Shown piece after piece: positions 1 to 7,100 of a stretch of 14,126 bases of DNA (position 1 is the first letter of the stretch; each line of letters opens with the position of its first letter). The position numbers and the translations under genes were made by a program. The DNA is taken from assembly GCA_936936565.1 (NCBI GenBank), contig CAKZIX010000073.1:1-14126 (forward strand). Direction: 5' to 3'. The DNA comes from an uncultured Nocardiaceae bacterium (lineage in GTDB: Bacteria; Actinomycetota; Actinomycetes; Mycobacteriales; Mycobacteriaceae). The notes under the pieces are model-generated. The model saw nothing but the letters and a program-made list of their open reading frames with translations, had not been told where the DNA came from and ran no database searches.

Positions 1-62
1 AGCACGATGTGCACCAGAAGGCCGCCGCGCAGTACAAGGTGCTGGCCGCAGCGGGCAATTAG
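1..62 (+). CDS. 3' end of an unidentified gene
   Basis: A reading frame is open from the window edge (first full codon at base 3) to a TAG at 60-62. It gives the tail HDVHQKAAAQYKVLAAAGN, an alanine-rich and probably helical end. Only 19 codons are visible, so no family can be named. It lies 74 bases upstream of the kinase on the same strand, so the two could be co-transcribed. Confidence 0.4.
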   Translation, partial: HDVHQKAAAQYKVLAAAGN

Positions 63-124
63 GGGGTCGATAGGGTTGAATCGCATCGATGTCGGTTCGC
101 CCGCACCGGCCGTAATCGAGCTAC

Positions 125-129
125 AGGAG
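125..129 (+). promoter_or_regulatory. ribosome binding site of the kinase gene
   Basis: AGGAG lies 7 bases before the ATG at 137, and a second purine run (GTGAGGA) follows it. It supports the ATG at 137, which also places the glycine-rich loop at the usual distance from the N-terminus. The remaining bases between 63 and 124 show no convincing promoter boxes. Confidence 0.6.
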
Positions 130-136
130 TGAGGAT

Positions 137-1663
137 ATGGCGTTGCGACCCGGAGCCATCGTCGGCGGCTACCGGATTCTGAGCGTCTTGGGTGCGGGCG
201 GCATGGGCACTGTGTACCTGGCGCAACACCCGAGCTTGCCGCGCCAGGACGCAATCAAGATTCTCAGCGCCGAGCTGTCGACCGACCCCGAGTTCCGGGC
301 GCGATTCGAGCGCGAAGCAAATCTTGCCGCGGGGCTGGACCACCCGAACATCGTCTCGGTGTACAACCGCGGCGACGAAGACGGCCAGCTGTGGATTGCG
401 ATGCAGTACATCAAGGGCACCGACGCCGCCGAGGAGGCGAAGAAGGGTCCGGCGGTGATGACTCCCCACCGTGCGCTGCGGATCGTCACCGAGGTGGGTA
501 AGGGACTCGACTTCGCGCACCGGCGCGGGCTGCTGCACCGCGACGTCAAACCGGCAAACTTCCTGCTCTCGAACGTCGACGGCGACGACGACGAACGTGT
601 GCTCCTCACCGATTTCGGCGTGGCGAAATCGACCGAAGACAAGCAAGATCTGACCGCGACCGGCAGCTTCATGGCGACGGTCGCGTTCGCCCCGCCCGAG
701 CAGCTGTCCGGCGGGCCGCTGGATCATCGCGCCGATATCTACAGCCTCGGTTGCGCCCTGTACAAGCTGCTCACCGGACAGAACCCGTACCCGTCGCACA
801 TGCCGGCCGTCGTGATGATGGGCCATCTCCACGAACCGCCGCCTCGGCCCAGCGACGTGCAGCCGTCATTGCCGCGGGCCATCGACGCCGTCATTGCGAA
901 AGCGCTCGCAAAACACCCCGACGACCGGTTCTCGACCTGTCGCGATCTCGCCGCAGCGGCGGCGGATGCGTTGAGCGGACGCGCGCCGGTACGTGCGCCC
1001 GAAGCGACCGGTCCGGCCCTGCGACAGCCCTATCGACCCGAGTACTTCAGCGAGCCAACTCAGCGTGAAGATCCGACGGCACCGCGCAACGACCACGCCG
1101 GGCCGGTCGGATCGAAAAGCCTGCGGAGAATTCTGGTGGCGGGCGCCGCCGTCGCCGTCGTCGCCGCGTTGGTCGCGGTGTTCTTGGTCGCCAATCCTTT
1201 CGGAGGATCCCCACCGGACACCGCGCAACGGCTTGCCCAAGTTCGCTCCGATCACCCCCAGTTCGCCGGGAAATCGGTGACCGCCGTCAATTTTGCGGAC
1301 AACGGCCAATCTGTGACGACAATTCCCAGCGATCAAGCGACCTTTCTCGAGCAAATCGGATTCCGGTACCAGAATCCGAATTTCTCGAGCAACGCTCAGA
1401 CGTCCGCGCAGAAGTCGCCGGTCACCATCTCGTCGAGCGATTTCAATACGATCGAAAGCGCGGTCATCGTCGTGCTACGGACGGACTCGCAGGCCGGCAA
1501 CGGTGGGCTGCGCGGGCTGCCGCTCGGGCTCACGTCGAGGAACGCGAAGCTCGTCATCGTCGACGACAAGAACACCGTGGACTCGTTCCAGAAATGGAAC
1601 TCCGAGTCGACCGACAAGCTGATCGACAGTTTGGTGCCGACGATCGCAAAGATCGTCAAGTAG
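137..1663 (+). CDS. membrane-anchored Ser/Thr protein kinase (PknB/Pkn family)
   Basis: This is a Hanks-type protein kinase that phosphorylates Ser/Thr on partner proteins from the inner face of the membrane. It has 508 residues. The kinase domain spans about 10-275, with the ATP loop GAGGMG at 19-24, catalytic-lysine motif AIK (K41), helix-C E60, catalytic loop HRDVKPAN at 134-141 (D136), DFG at 159-161 and the APPE motif at 185-188. The activation loop carries T173, T175 and T181 as candidate autophosphorylation sites. A Pro-rich juxtamembrane linker leads to one membrane helix at about 332-352, then an external domain of about 155 residues. That domain has no PASTA repeats and I do not recognise it. 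All key catalytic residues are present, so it should be active. It converges on the esx genes of the ESX-4 locus, and a role in their control is only inferred from position. Confidence 0.95.
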   Translation: MALRPGAIVGGYRILSVLGAGGMGTVYLAQHPSLPRQDAIKILSAELSTDPEFRARFEREANLAAGLDHPNIVSVYNRGDEDGQLWIAMQYIKGTDAAEEAKKGPAVMTPHRALRIVTEVGKGLDFAHRRGLLHRDVKPANFLLSNVDGDDDERVLLTDFGVAKSTEDKQDLTATGSFMATVAFAPPEQLSGGPLDHRADIYSLGCALYKLLTGQNPYPSHMPAVVMMGHLHEPPPRPSDVQPSLPRAIDAVIAKALAKHPDDRFSTCRDLAAAAADALSGRAPVRAPEATGPALRQPYRPEYFSEPTQREDPTAPRNDHAGPVGSKSLRRILVAGAAVAVVAALVAVFLVANPFGGSPPDTAQRLAQVRSDHPQFAGKSVTAVNFADNGQSVTTIPSDQATFLEQIGFRYQNPNFSSNAQTSAQKSPVTISSSDFNTIESAVIVVLRTDSQAGNGGLRGLPLGLTSRNAKLVIVDDKNTVDSFQKWNSESTDKLIDSLVPTIAKIVK

Positions 1664-1690
1664 CACGCTCGCCCCCGCGATGAGAGGTTC

Positions 1691-1718
1691 CGGCGACTCA
1701 CCGTATCGCGAGTCGCCG
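1691..1718. terminator. perfect 9-bp hairpin between converging genes
   Basis: CGGCGACTC at 1691-1699 and GAGTCGCCG at 1710-1718 are exact reverse complements around a 10-base loop. The hairpin lies 28 bases after the kinase stop. On the other strand it begins exactly where similarity of the decayed esx copy to its intact neighbour ends. No T tract follows on either side, so if it terminates transcription it would be of the GC-rich actinobacterial kind, possibly serving both strands. The stem is seen directly; the function is inferred. Confidence 0.5.
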
Positions 1719-1970
1719 AACATCCGCGCGGTGGCGTCGTCCGTGGCGTGCAACTTTGCGTTTCCGGTCTTGACCAGCTGTCCGGCCGCCTCGAGCGTCG
1801 CGGTCCGGACCTCCGACCGGGCCTTCCATTTCGCCTGGAACTCCTTGTAGGAGCCGACGGTCGCACCGTTGTTGCGCTCTAGAAACTGGCGACCTGACGA
1901 CGAAACTCGTCGAGCAAGGCGTTGATCCGGCGGGTACGCACCGACGCGTGCCCGGCACGGCCGTCGAAAC
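1718..1970 (-). pseudogene. frameshifted remnant of a third WXG100-like (esx) gene
   Basis: Three-frame reading of the - strand recovers a protein related to the 100-residue product at 2019-2321. From 1908 down to 1718 the two align over 64 residues without a gap, with 27 identities by my hand count. The shared blocks include AGQLV, TGNA and the QxxWK centred on W63 of the intact copy. The alignment changes frame at about 1880-1884: the upstream part ends ...RRQVASF at an in-frame TAG (1879-1881), and the downstream part resumes LERNNGAT one base out of register, as if one base was lost. Further upstream, weak similarity at 1944-1970 needs another frame change. No start codon with a binding site is seen, and the last frame has no stop at the end of the homology; it runs on into the opposite strand of the kinase gene. 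The gene is therefore broken, unless the frameshift is a sequencing error, which would still leave the lost 5' end unexplained. Confidence 0.8.
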
Positions 1971-2018
1971 ACAAATACCCCCAGGGCCTGATCCCCAGGG
2001 GCAGTTGCGCAAGATCCA

Positions 2019-2321
2019 CTACGTGAACAGGTTCGCGAGCGAGGTGTCCTTGCCCTGCAGATCCGCATTGCCGGTGCTGACGAGCTGACCTGCACTCTTC
2101 AGCGTGATGTTGATCTGGTTGACGTGTTCCTTCCACTGATCCTGGAAGATCTTGAACTGCTCGATGGTGCCACCACCGTTGTTGTTCACGAAGGTCGTCA
2201 CCTCGCGATGGAAGTCCTCGAGGTCGGCAACGACCTGCTGGGCGCGCTGCTGAATCTGGGCAGCACCCGCTTCCACCGAACCGAAATTCGCGGCGATCCG
2301 AGTCACATCATTTGTTGCCAC
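2019..2321 (-). CDS. WXG100-family small secreted protein, WXG tryptophan missing
   Basis: This is a 100-residue helical-hairpin protein of the EsxA/EsxB superfamily, the typical substrate of type VII secretion. Two helices are suggested (about 5-44 and 52-95) around a turn rich in Asn and Gly (NNNGGG at 46-51). That turn is where family members usually carry W-x-G; here no Trp is present. W63, on the second helix, aligns with the second conserved Trp of EsxA-type proteins (QKW). The start is GTG at 2321, supported by GAGAGGA about 8 bases upstream. It is the second gene of a pair, 41 bases after the 105-residue partner. Position and length match esxT (100 residues) in the M. tuberculosis ESX-4 locus, but I do not claim orthology from sequence. 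A heterodimer with the neighbour is likely from family behaviour. Confidence 0.9.
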   Translation of the reverse strand: MATNDVTRIAANFGSVEAGAAQIQQRAQQVVADLEDFHREVTTFVNNNGGGTIEQFKIFQDQWKEHVNQINITLKSAGQLVSTGNADLQGKDTSLANLFT

Positions 2322-2362
2322 AGTCGATTCCTCTCGTTCTCAGTCTGCTGGATTGGGGTGAA

Positions 2363-2680
2363 CTAGACAGCCGGGAGGTCGAGGCTCGAAACCTGAGCCT
2401 TGACGCGCGCCGAGAAATCCGCATCCTGAGCAGCGAACTCGTTGCCCATCTTCATGATCTTCTGCGACGTCTCGAGCAGCTTGTCGTTCATCTTGTCGGC
2501 CTGGACGTAGTAGCGCTCCATGAACGCGTCGAACGCAGCGCGTGCCTCACCACTCCACGTGGCGGTCAGCTGGTCTTCGTCGCTCTTCAACTGGCGGATC
2601 TTGCCCATCAGCTCGGCATGACGCGCCTCAACCTTTCCGCTGAACTCTTTGACCTGCTCAGTGGAGAGACTGAAAGCCAT
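2363..2680 (-). CDS. WXG100-family type VII secretion substrate
   Basis: This 105-residue, mostly helical protein has the hallmark W-S-G at 42-44 between two helices (about 6-38 and 46-90). In the C-terminal tail F82-x-x-x-D86 occupies the place of the YxxxD/E export signal, with Phe for Tyr; Y58-x-x-x-D62 fits the pattern but lies inside the second helix. It would be secreted as a pair with the 100-residue product that follows 41 bases downstream. The ATG at 2680 has a strong GAGAGGAG site about 7 bases upstream. It is preceded by 134 bases without a gene, which may hold its own promoter. Position and length agree with esxU of ESX-4 in M. tuberculosis. Confidence 0.93.
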   Translation of the reverse strand: MAFSLSTEQVKEFSGKVEARHAELMGKIRQLKSDEDQLTATWSGEARAAFDAFMERYYVQADKMNDKLLETSQKIMKMGNEFAAQDADFSARVKAQVSSLDLPAV

Positions 2681-2712
2681 GTGATGCTCCTCTCGTGGTG
2701 ACTGCTTCAGTT

Positions 2713-2733
2713 CTTCGGCCCTACGGCCGGAAG
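2713..2733 (-). other. stem-loop in the esx leader
   Basis: On the - strand transcript CTTC and GGCC (with one bulged C between them) pair with GGCC and GAAG around a 4-base loop, giving 8 base pairs. The element lies about 30 bases before the ATG at 2680 and upstream of the binding site. It could stabilise the esx mRNA or act as a processing boundary; this is inferred from position. Confidence 0.35.
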
Positions 2734-2765
2734 GTCCCTACATCTGATTGGACGCAACTAACCGC

Positions 2766-2795
2766 CCAATCGGTTCCATCGGTTGGAGACTTTTT
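2766..2795 (+). terminator. hairpin plus T tract, oriented against the esx genes
   Basis: CCAATCGG at 2766-2773 pairs with TCGGTTGG at 2779-2786 in a + strand transcript (six standard and two G-U pairs, 5-base loop). Four bases later comes TTTTT at 2791-2795. This looks like an intrinsic terminator for + strand RNA, although every gene here is on the - strand. It may stop antisense transcription coming from the kinase side. As DNA it also reads as a tandem ATCGGTT repeat, so it could be a protein site instead. Confidence 0.4.
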
Positions 2796-2814
2796 GTAAG
2801 CCCCCCTGCGGCGG

Positions 2815-4152
2815 TCACGGTGCAAGCACCAGTGTGCGGACAAGTTGTTCGCACTCTCGCGAGACACCATCCCACCCCCCTGCCAGATACTGACAGCCCA
2901 CGCTCACCTGCGTGTCATGCTCGACCATAACATGCCACTTGACCTGCGACTTCTCATCCGGTGTTTCGGTGTAGGAAATACCGGGCCGCCCTCCGAAGGT
3001 GACGTCGCGCTGCACGGGACCGAACTTGTCGGGGTGGCCGCTGCCCGCAATCCGCGCGGCCAGGCCGGCGGCCACCTCGTCGTACCCGGCGCCCGGGCTG
3101 AGCGTGTTCTGCATCACGACGATGCGCTTGCCGCCGCCGGGGGGAGTCAGGTTCACGCGCTGCTCACCTTGTGCCTGCGCCTGCCAGCCCGGCGGCGGCA
3201 CGATGCGCACCTTGCCCAGCGTGATCGCTTCGGACGCGCCCGACGGTGGGGTAGCTGGAGTGCCGGTCGAGGTGGCATCCAGCGGCGGCACGAACCCGGC
3301 GCTGCTGGTTTGTGCCGGCTGGGCGGCGGCCTCCTCGCCTCCGCCGCCACGCGCGAACAAGGCCACTGCGGCCAGTCCCACGATGACGACGACGGCCAAC
3401 GCCGCGGCCGCGATCAGCATCTTTTTGGTGACGGGCGAGCGTTCGTCGTCGGGCACCGGTTCGTCGTGCAACCAGCGCGCCGGCGGCTGCACCGGCGGCG
3501 GGGCCGCCGGCGTGACGGTTTCCGGCACGGCCGCGGCGAGCACCTCGTGGCTGGTCACGACGTTCGCCGGGGCGATCCGCGGGTATCGCGCGCTCAAGGC
3601 CGCGACGAGCACGGTGACGTCTTCGGCAGGTGCATCGCTGGTGATGATGAACCGTTCGAACGGCCGCTCGGCGATCACCGCACGCGCGACATCGGCGACC
3701 GCCTCGGCGCCCGCAGGGTCGGCGCGCACATCGGCCATGCCGGTCGGCGCGATCTCGCAGGACACCATCTCGTATCGGCCGGCCCGCTGGTCCAGATAGG
3801 TCGCGGTGGTCGCGAGCGTGCCGACCTCGAGCACCACGACGCGCTCGGCGCGGGTGCGGCCCTGCACTACCGCGGCGTGCGCGAGCAACGCCGTGGGTTC
3901 GGTACTGACCGATCGGGACAGCTCCCGGGTGGCGGCGGCGACATCGCTGCACCGCGGTGCGCCCCAATGCGAGGGATGCACGACGACGGCTTCGTCGGCG
4001 ACACCGGGCAGCTGCAGTTGCGCGACGATTTCGCGGTACGCGCGCGACACCTCGCTCGGTTCCTCGGTGGCCGCCGGAAACTCCGCGAACGCGGTACCGT
4101 GCCGCGCCCACACCGTGGTGCGCGTGCACAAGATCGCCAGGGGCGCCGTCAT
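2815..4152 (-). CDS. type VII secretion-associated protein, Rv3446c family
   Basis: A 445-residue, single-pass membrane protein found in ESX-4 loci; its exact job is not established. Residues 1-220 are cytoplasmic, then comes a Pro-rich linker, a membrane helix at about 246-268, a Gly/Ala/Pro-rich spacer and an external domain (about 310-445) with C420 and C434 able to form a disulfide. I assign the family from this architecture, the C-terminal domain and the position between eccC and the esx pair. The N-terminal part resembles a shortened Hsp70/actin-type fold: TRTTV at 10-14 in the phosphate-1 position, EPTALL at 85-90, and VVLEVGT at 106-112 in the phosphate-2 position. A final ITSDAPAED block sits at the adenosine-loop position. 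The Asp and Gly residues needed for ATP binding are replaced. The start at 4152 has GAGGTGGAG upstream, and the gene follows eccC by 25 bases, so the two are probably one operon. Confidence 0.85.
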   Translation of the reverse strand: MTAPLAILCTRTTVWARHGTAFAEFPAATEEPSEVSRAYREIVAQLQLPGVADEAVVVHPSHWGAPRCSDVAAATRELSRSVSTEPTALLAHAAVVQGRTRAERVVVLEVGTLATTATYLDQRAGRYEMVSCEIAPTGMADVRADPAGAEAVADVARAVIAERPFERFIITSDAPAEDVTVLVAALSARYPRIAPANVVTSHEVLAAAVPETVTPAAPPPVQPPARWLHDEPVPDDERSPVTKKMLIAAAALAVVVIVGLAAVALFARGGGGEEAAAQPAQTSSAGFVPPLDATSTGTPATPPSGASEAITLGKVRIVPPPGWQAQAQGEQRVNLTPPGGGKRIVVMQNTLSPGAGYDEVAAGLAARIAGSGHPDKFGPVQRDVTFGGRPGISYTETPDEKSQVKWHVMVEHDTQVSVGCQYLAGGWDGVSRECEQLVRTLVLAP

Positions 4153-4177
4153 GACTCCACCTCGATCCCGCGCCGGC

Positions 4178-7100
4178 TCACAGCGGCGGCATCCACGACG
4201 TCTGAATCATGCCGGTCTTCTGGCGGGTGACCATGGTGCCGCGGCCCGGCGGCAGCTCACTGGGCCGCGCGTTGCCGATGAGGAAGCCCTCGTCCTTGCT
4301 GCCACCCATGACTAGGCCCGCGGTGGCCAGGTCGCGCATGCGTCCGAGCACGGGCTCGTAGATGGCGCGCCCGGCGCCACCGGTACGCCGCGCGACGATG
4401 AGGTGGAAGCCCATGTCCTTGGCGTGCGGCAGATAGTCGACCAGCGCCTGCACGGGGTTGCCGCTGGAGGTGACCACGAGGTCGTAGTCGTCGATGACGA
4501 CGTAGATCTCGAGCGGGCTGCGCCACGTCTTCTCGCGCAACTGCTGCTGGGTGATGTCCGGACCGGGGGCACGCTTGGCGACGTATCCGGCGAGATCGGT
4601 CATCATGTCGGTGAGCACGGACTGCGAGGCCGCGTAGCCGGCAAGGTGCGGGCCCTCGACGACACCCAGCATGGTGCGGCGGTAGTCGCCGACGATGATC
4701 TTGGCGTGATCGGGCGAGTTCGACGCCATGATGCCCTCGACGATGTTGCGCAGCAGCGTCGTCTTACCGCCCTCGCCGTCGCCGAAGATCAGGAAGTGCG
4801 GCTGATCGGCGAAGTTGATGTATGCCGGGGCCAGTTCGTCTTCGTCGATGCCGATCGGGATCTGCATGTTCGGCTTCGACATGTCCACGTAGGACGGCCA
4901 GTTGCCCGCGATGCGCAGCACTTCCGGGCGCTCGATGCGCTCGGGCAGCATCCGCACGGGCGGGGCCGGACGCCCGCGGGTGGCGGCCCGGATCTTGGTG
5001 ACGGCGTCGGCCACACCCTGCGGCAACGTGTCACGGTCGGACTCGCTGTCGACGCGAGGCAGTGCGGTGAGCATGTGCAGCGCCTCGCGGGTGATACCGC
5101 GACCGGGGCGGCCTTCGGGCACCAGGAGGCCGACCTTGCGGCCATGATCGGAATCGGACGGATCACCGAGGCGCAACTCGATGCGTGTACCGATCTGATC
5201 CTTGAGCGCCGGGCGCACCTCGCCCCAGCGGGCGAGCGTGATCATGACGTGCACGCCGTACGAAAGTCCTTGCACCGCAAGGTTCATGATGACTTGCTCT
5301 AGCGCATCGAAGTCCTGGCGGATGGTGCCGAAGCCGTCGACTACGAGGAACGCGTCGCCGTAGGGATCTTGTGCCACGCCCGCGGCAGCGGGGCTCGAGG
5401 CGGGATCCTGGGCGCGCAGCCGCCGGAACTCCGCCATCGACTCGATGCCGAGCTCCCGGAACCGTTGCTCGCGCTGGCGCACGAGCACGGTCATTTCGGC
5501 GACCGTGCGACGGACCTTGTCGGCGTCGAGACGACCGGTGACGCCACCGACGTGCGGCAGGCCCTCGATGCCGGTGAGCGTGCCGCCACCGAAGTCGAGG
5601 CAGTAGAACTGCACCTGCTCGGCCGAATGCGTGAGCGCCATCGACATGATCAGAGAACGCAGTGCCGTCGATTTGCCGGACTGCGGACCACCGACGATCG
5701 CGACGTTACCGGCGGATCCGGACAGGTCCACGAAGAACGGATCGCGGCGCTGGTCGTACGGACGGTCGACGATCCCGATGGGCGTGCGCAGCGTAGCCAG
5801 CGGCGACGTCGGCTCCACCAGCACCGATCGGTGGATGAGCTGATCGAGCGTGGACGGCTCGTTGAGCGGCGGCAGCCAGATGCGGTGCGCCTCGGGGCCG
5901 CGATCGCGGATCCGGTCGATGATCATGCTCATCGTGGTCGGCGCCGCCTCGTCGGAGATTTCCGGTTCCGGTTCGGCGGCGAACACCGGCGCCACCGGAC
6001 GCTCGACCTGCTCGACCGGCACCAAGGTCGCGGTGAACGGCCGCGACCGTGCGTTGAGCTCGGCCACCACGCCCGCCTGCGTGATGTCGTGGGTCGATCG
6101 ACGTGGGCCCTTGTATTTGCCCGACACGTACGAGGCCTGGAACCGCACGATTTCCGAGGCATCGGATTTGAGGTAGCCGGCACCGGGCGAGCCGGGCAGG
6201 TGGAAGGCGTCGGGAACGCCGAGCACTTGCCGGGATTCGTTGGCGGAGAACGTCTTCAGGCCGATGCGGTACGACAGGTGGCTTTCCAGGCCGCGCATCT
6301 TGCCCTCGTCGAGGCGCTGTGAGGCGAGCAGGATGTGCACGTGCAGCGATCGGCCGAGGCGGCCGATCATGGTGAACAGCTCGGCGAAGTCCGGATGCTG
6401 GGTGAGCAGTTCGGAGAACTCGTCGAGCACCACGAACAGCGCGGGCAGCGGATCCAGGTCGGCACCGGCGGCGCGGGCCTTCTCGTATTCGCCGACGTTG
6501 GCGAAGTTGCCGGCCGCGCGCAGCACTTCCTGGCGACGGTTCATCTCGCCGGCGAGGGCGTCTTTCATACGGTCGACGAGGTCGGCCTCGTCTTCGAGGT
6601 TGGTGATGACCGCGGCGACGTGCGGGGCGGCGTCGAGCCCGAGGAAGGTGGCGCCACCCTTGAAGTCGACGAGCACCAGGTTGAGCTGGGCCGGTGAGTG
6701 CGTCGCGATGAGACCGAGCACCAAGGTGCGCAGGAACTCGGACTTACCGGAACCGGTGGCGCCGATGCACAAGCCGTGCGGGCCCATGCCGTTCTCGGCG
6801 GCTTCCTTGATGTCCAGCTCGACGGGCGTGCCGTCGGCGCCGACACCGAACGCGATCCGCAGCCGGTCGCGACCATAGCGCGGGCGCCATGCGCTTTCCG
6901 GGTTGTAGTTGACGAGTTCGCCGACCCCGATCATCTGCGACCACGACTTGGTGGTCTCGCCCTCGTCGGCGGCCTGCTCCTGCCCCGCCGCCGACGGCAG
7001 CGGGAACGGCGCGAGCTTGCGCGCCACCAGTTGGGCCTGCGCGACGCTCAGCGTGTCGACGTTGGCGAAGGACTCGATACCCATACCGCTGCGGGCGCCG

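Larger units (their letters stand above)
2681..2814 (-). promoter_or_regulatory. leader region of the two small esx genes
   Basis: This 134-base gap between the Rv3446c-family gene and the esx pair is visibly AT-richer than its flanks. It holds two hairpins, listed separately, and the esx ribosome binding site GAGAGGAG. The gap is long for genes inside one operon, so a separate promoter giving higher esx expression is plausible. I could not find a convincing -35/-10 pair. Confidence 0.4.

Noticed and set aside
1979..2000. CCCCAGGG direct repeat after the esx gene
   Set aside because: It is an 8-base repeat in a GC-rich decayed stretch. No stable hairpin or conserved context was found, so chance is likely.
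1475..2095. 206-codon - strand open frame as an intact gene
   Set aside because: Only its middle part matches a WXG100 protein. Its start lies inside the neighbouring esx gene and its end reads the kinase gene backwards.
2845..4230. 461-codon + strand open frame opposite the Rv3446c-family gene
   Set aside because: The product is Arg/His/Gly-rich with no domain, as expected for a shadow frame in high-GC DNA.
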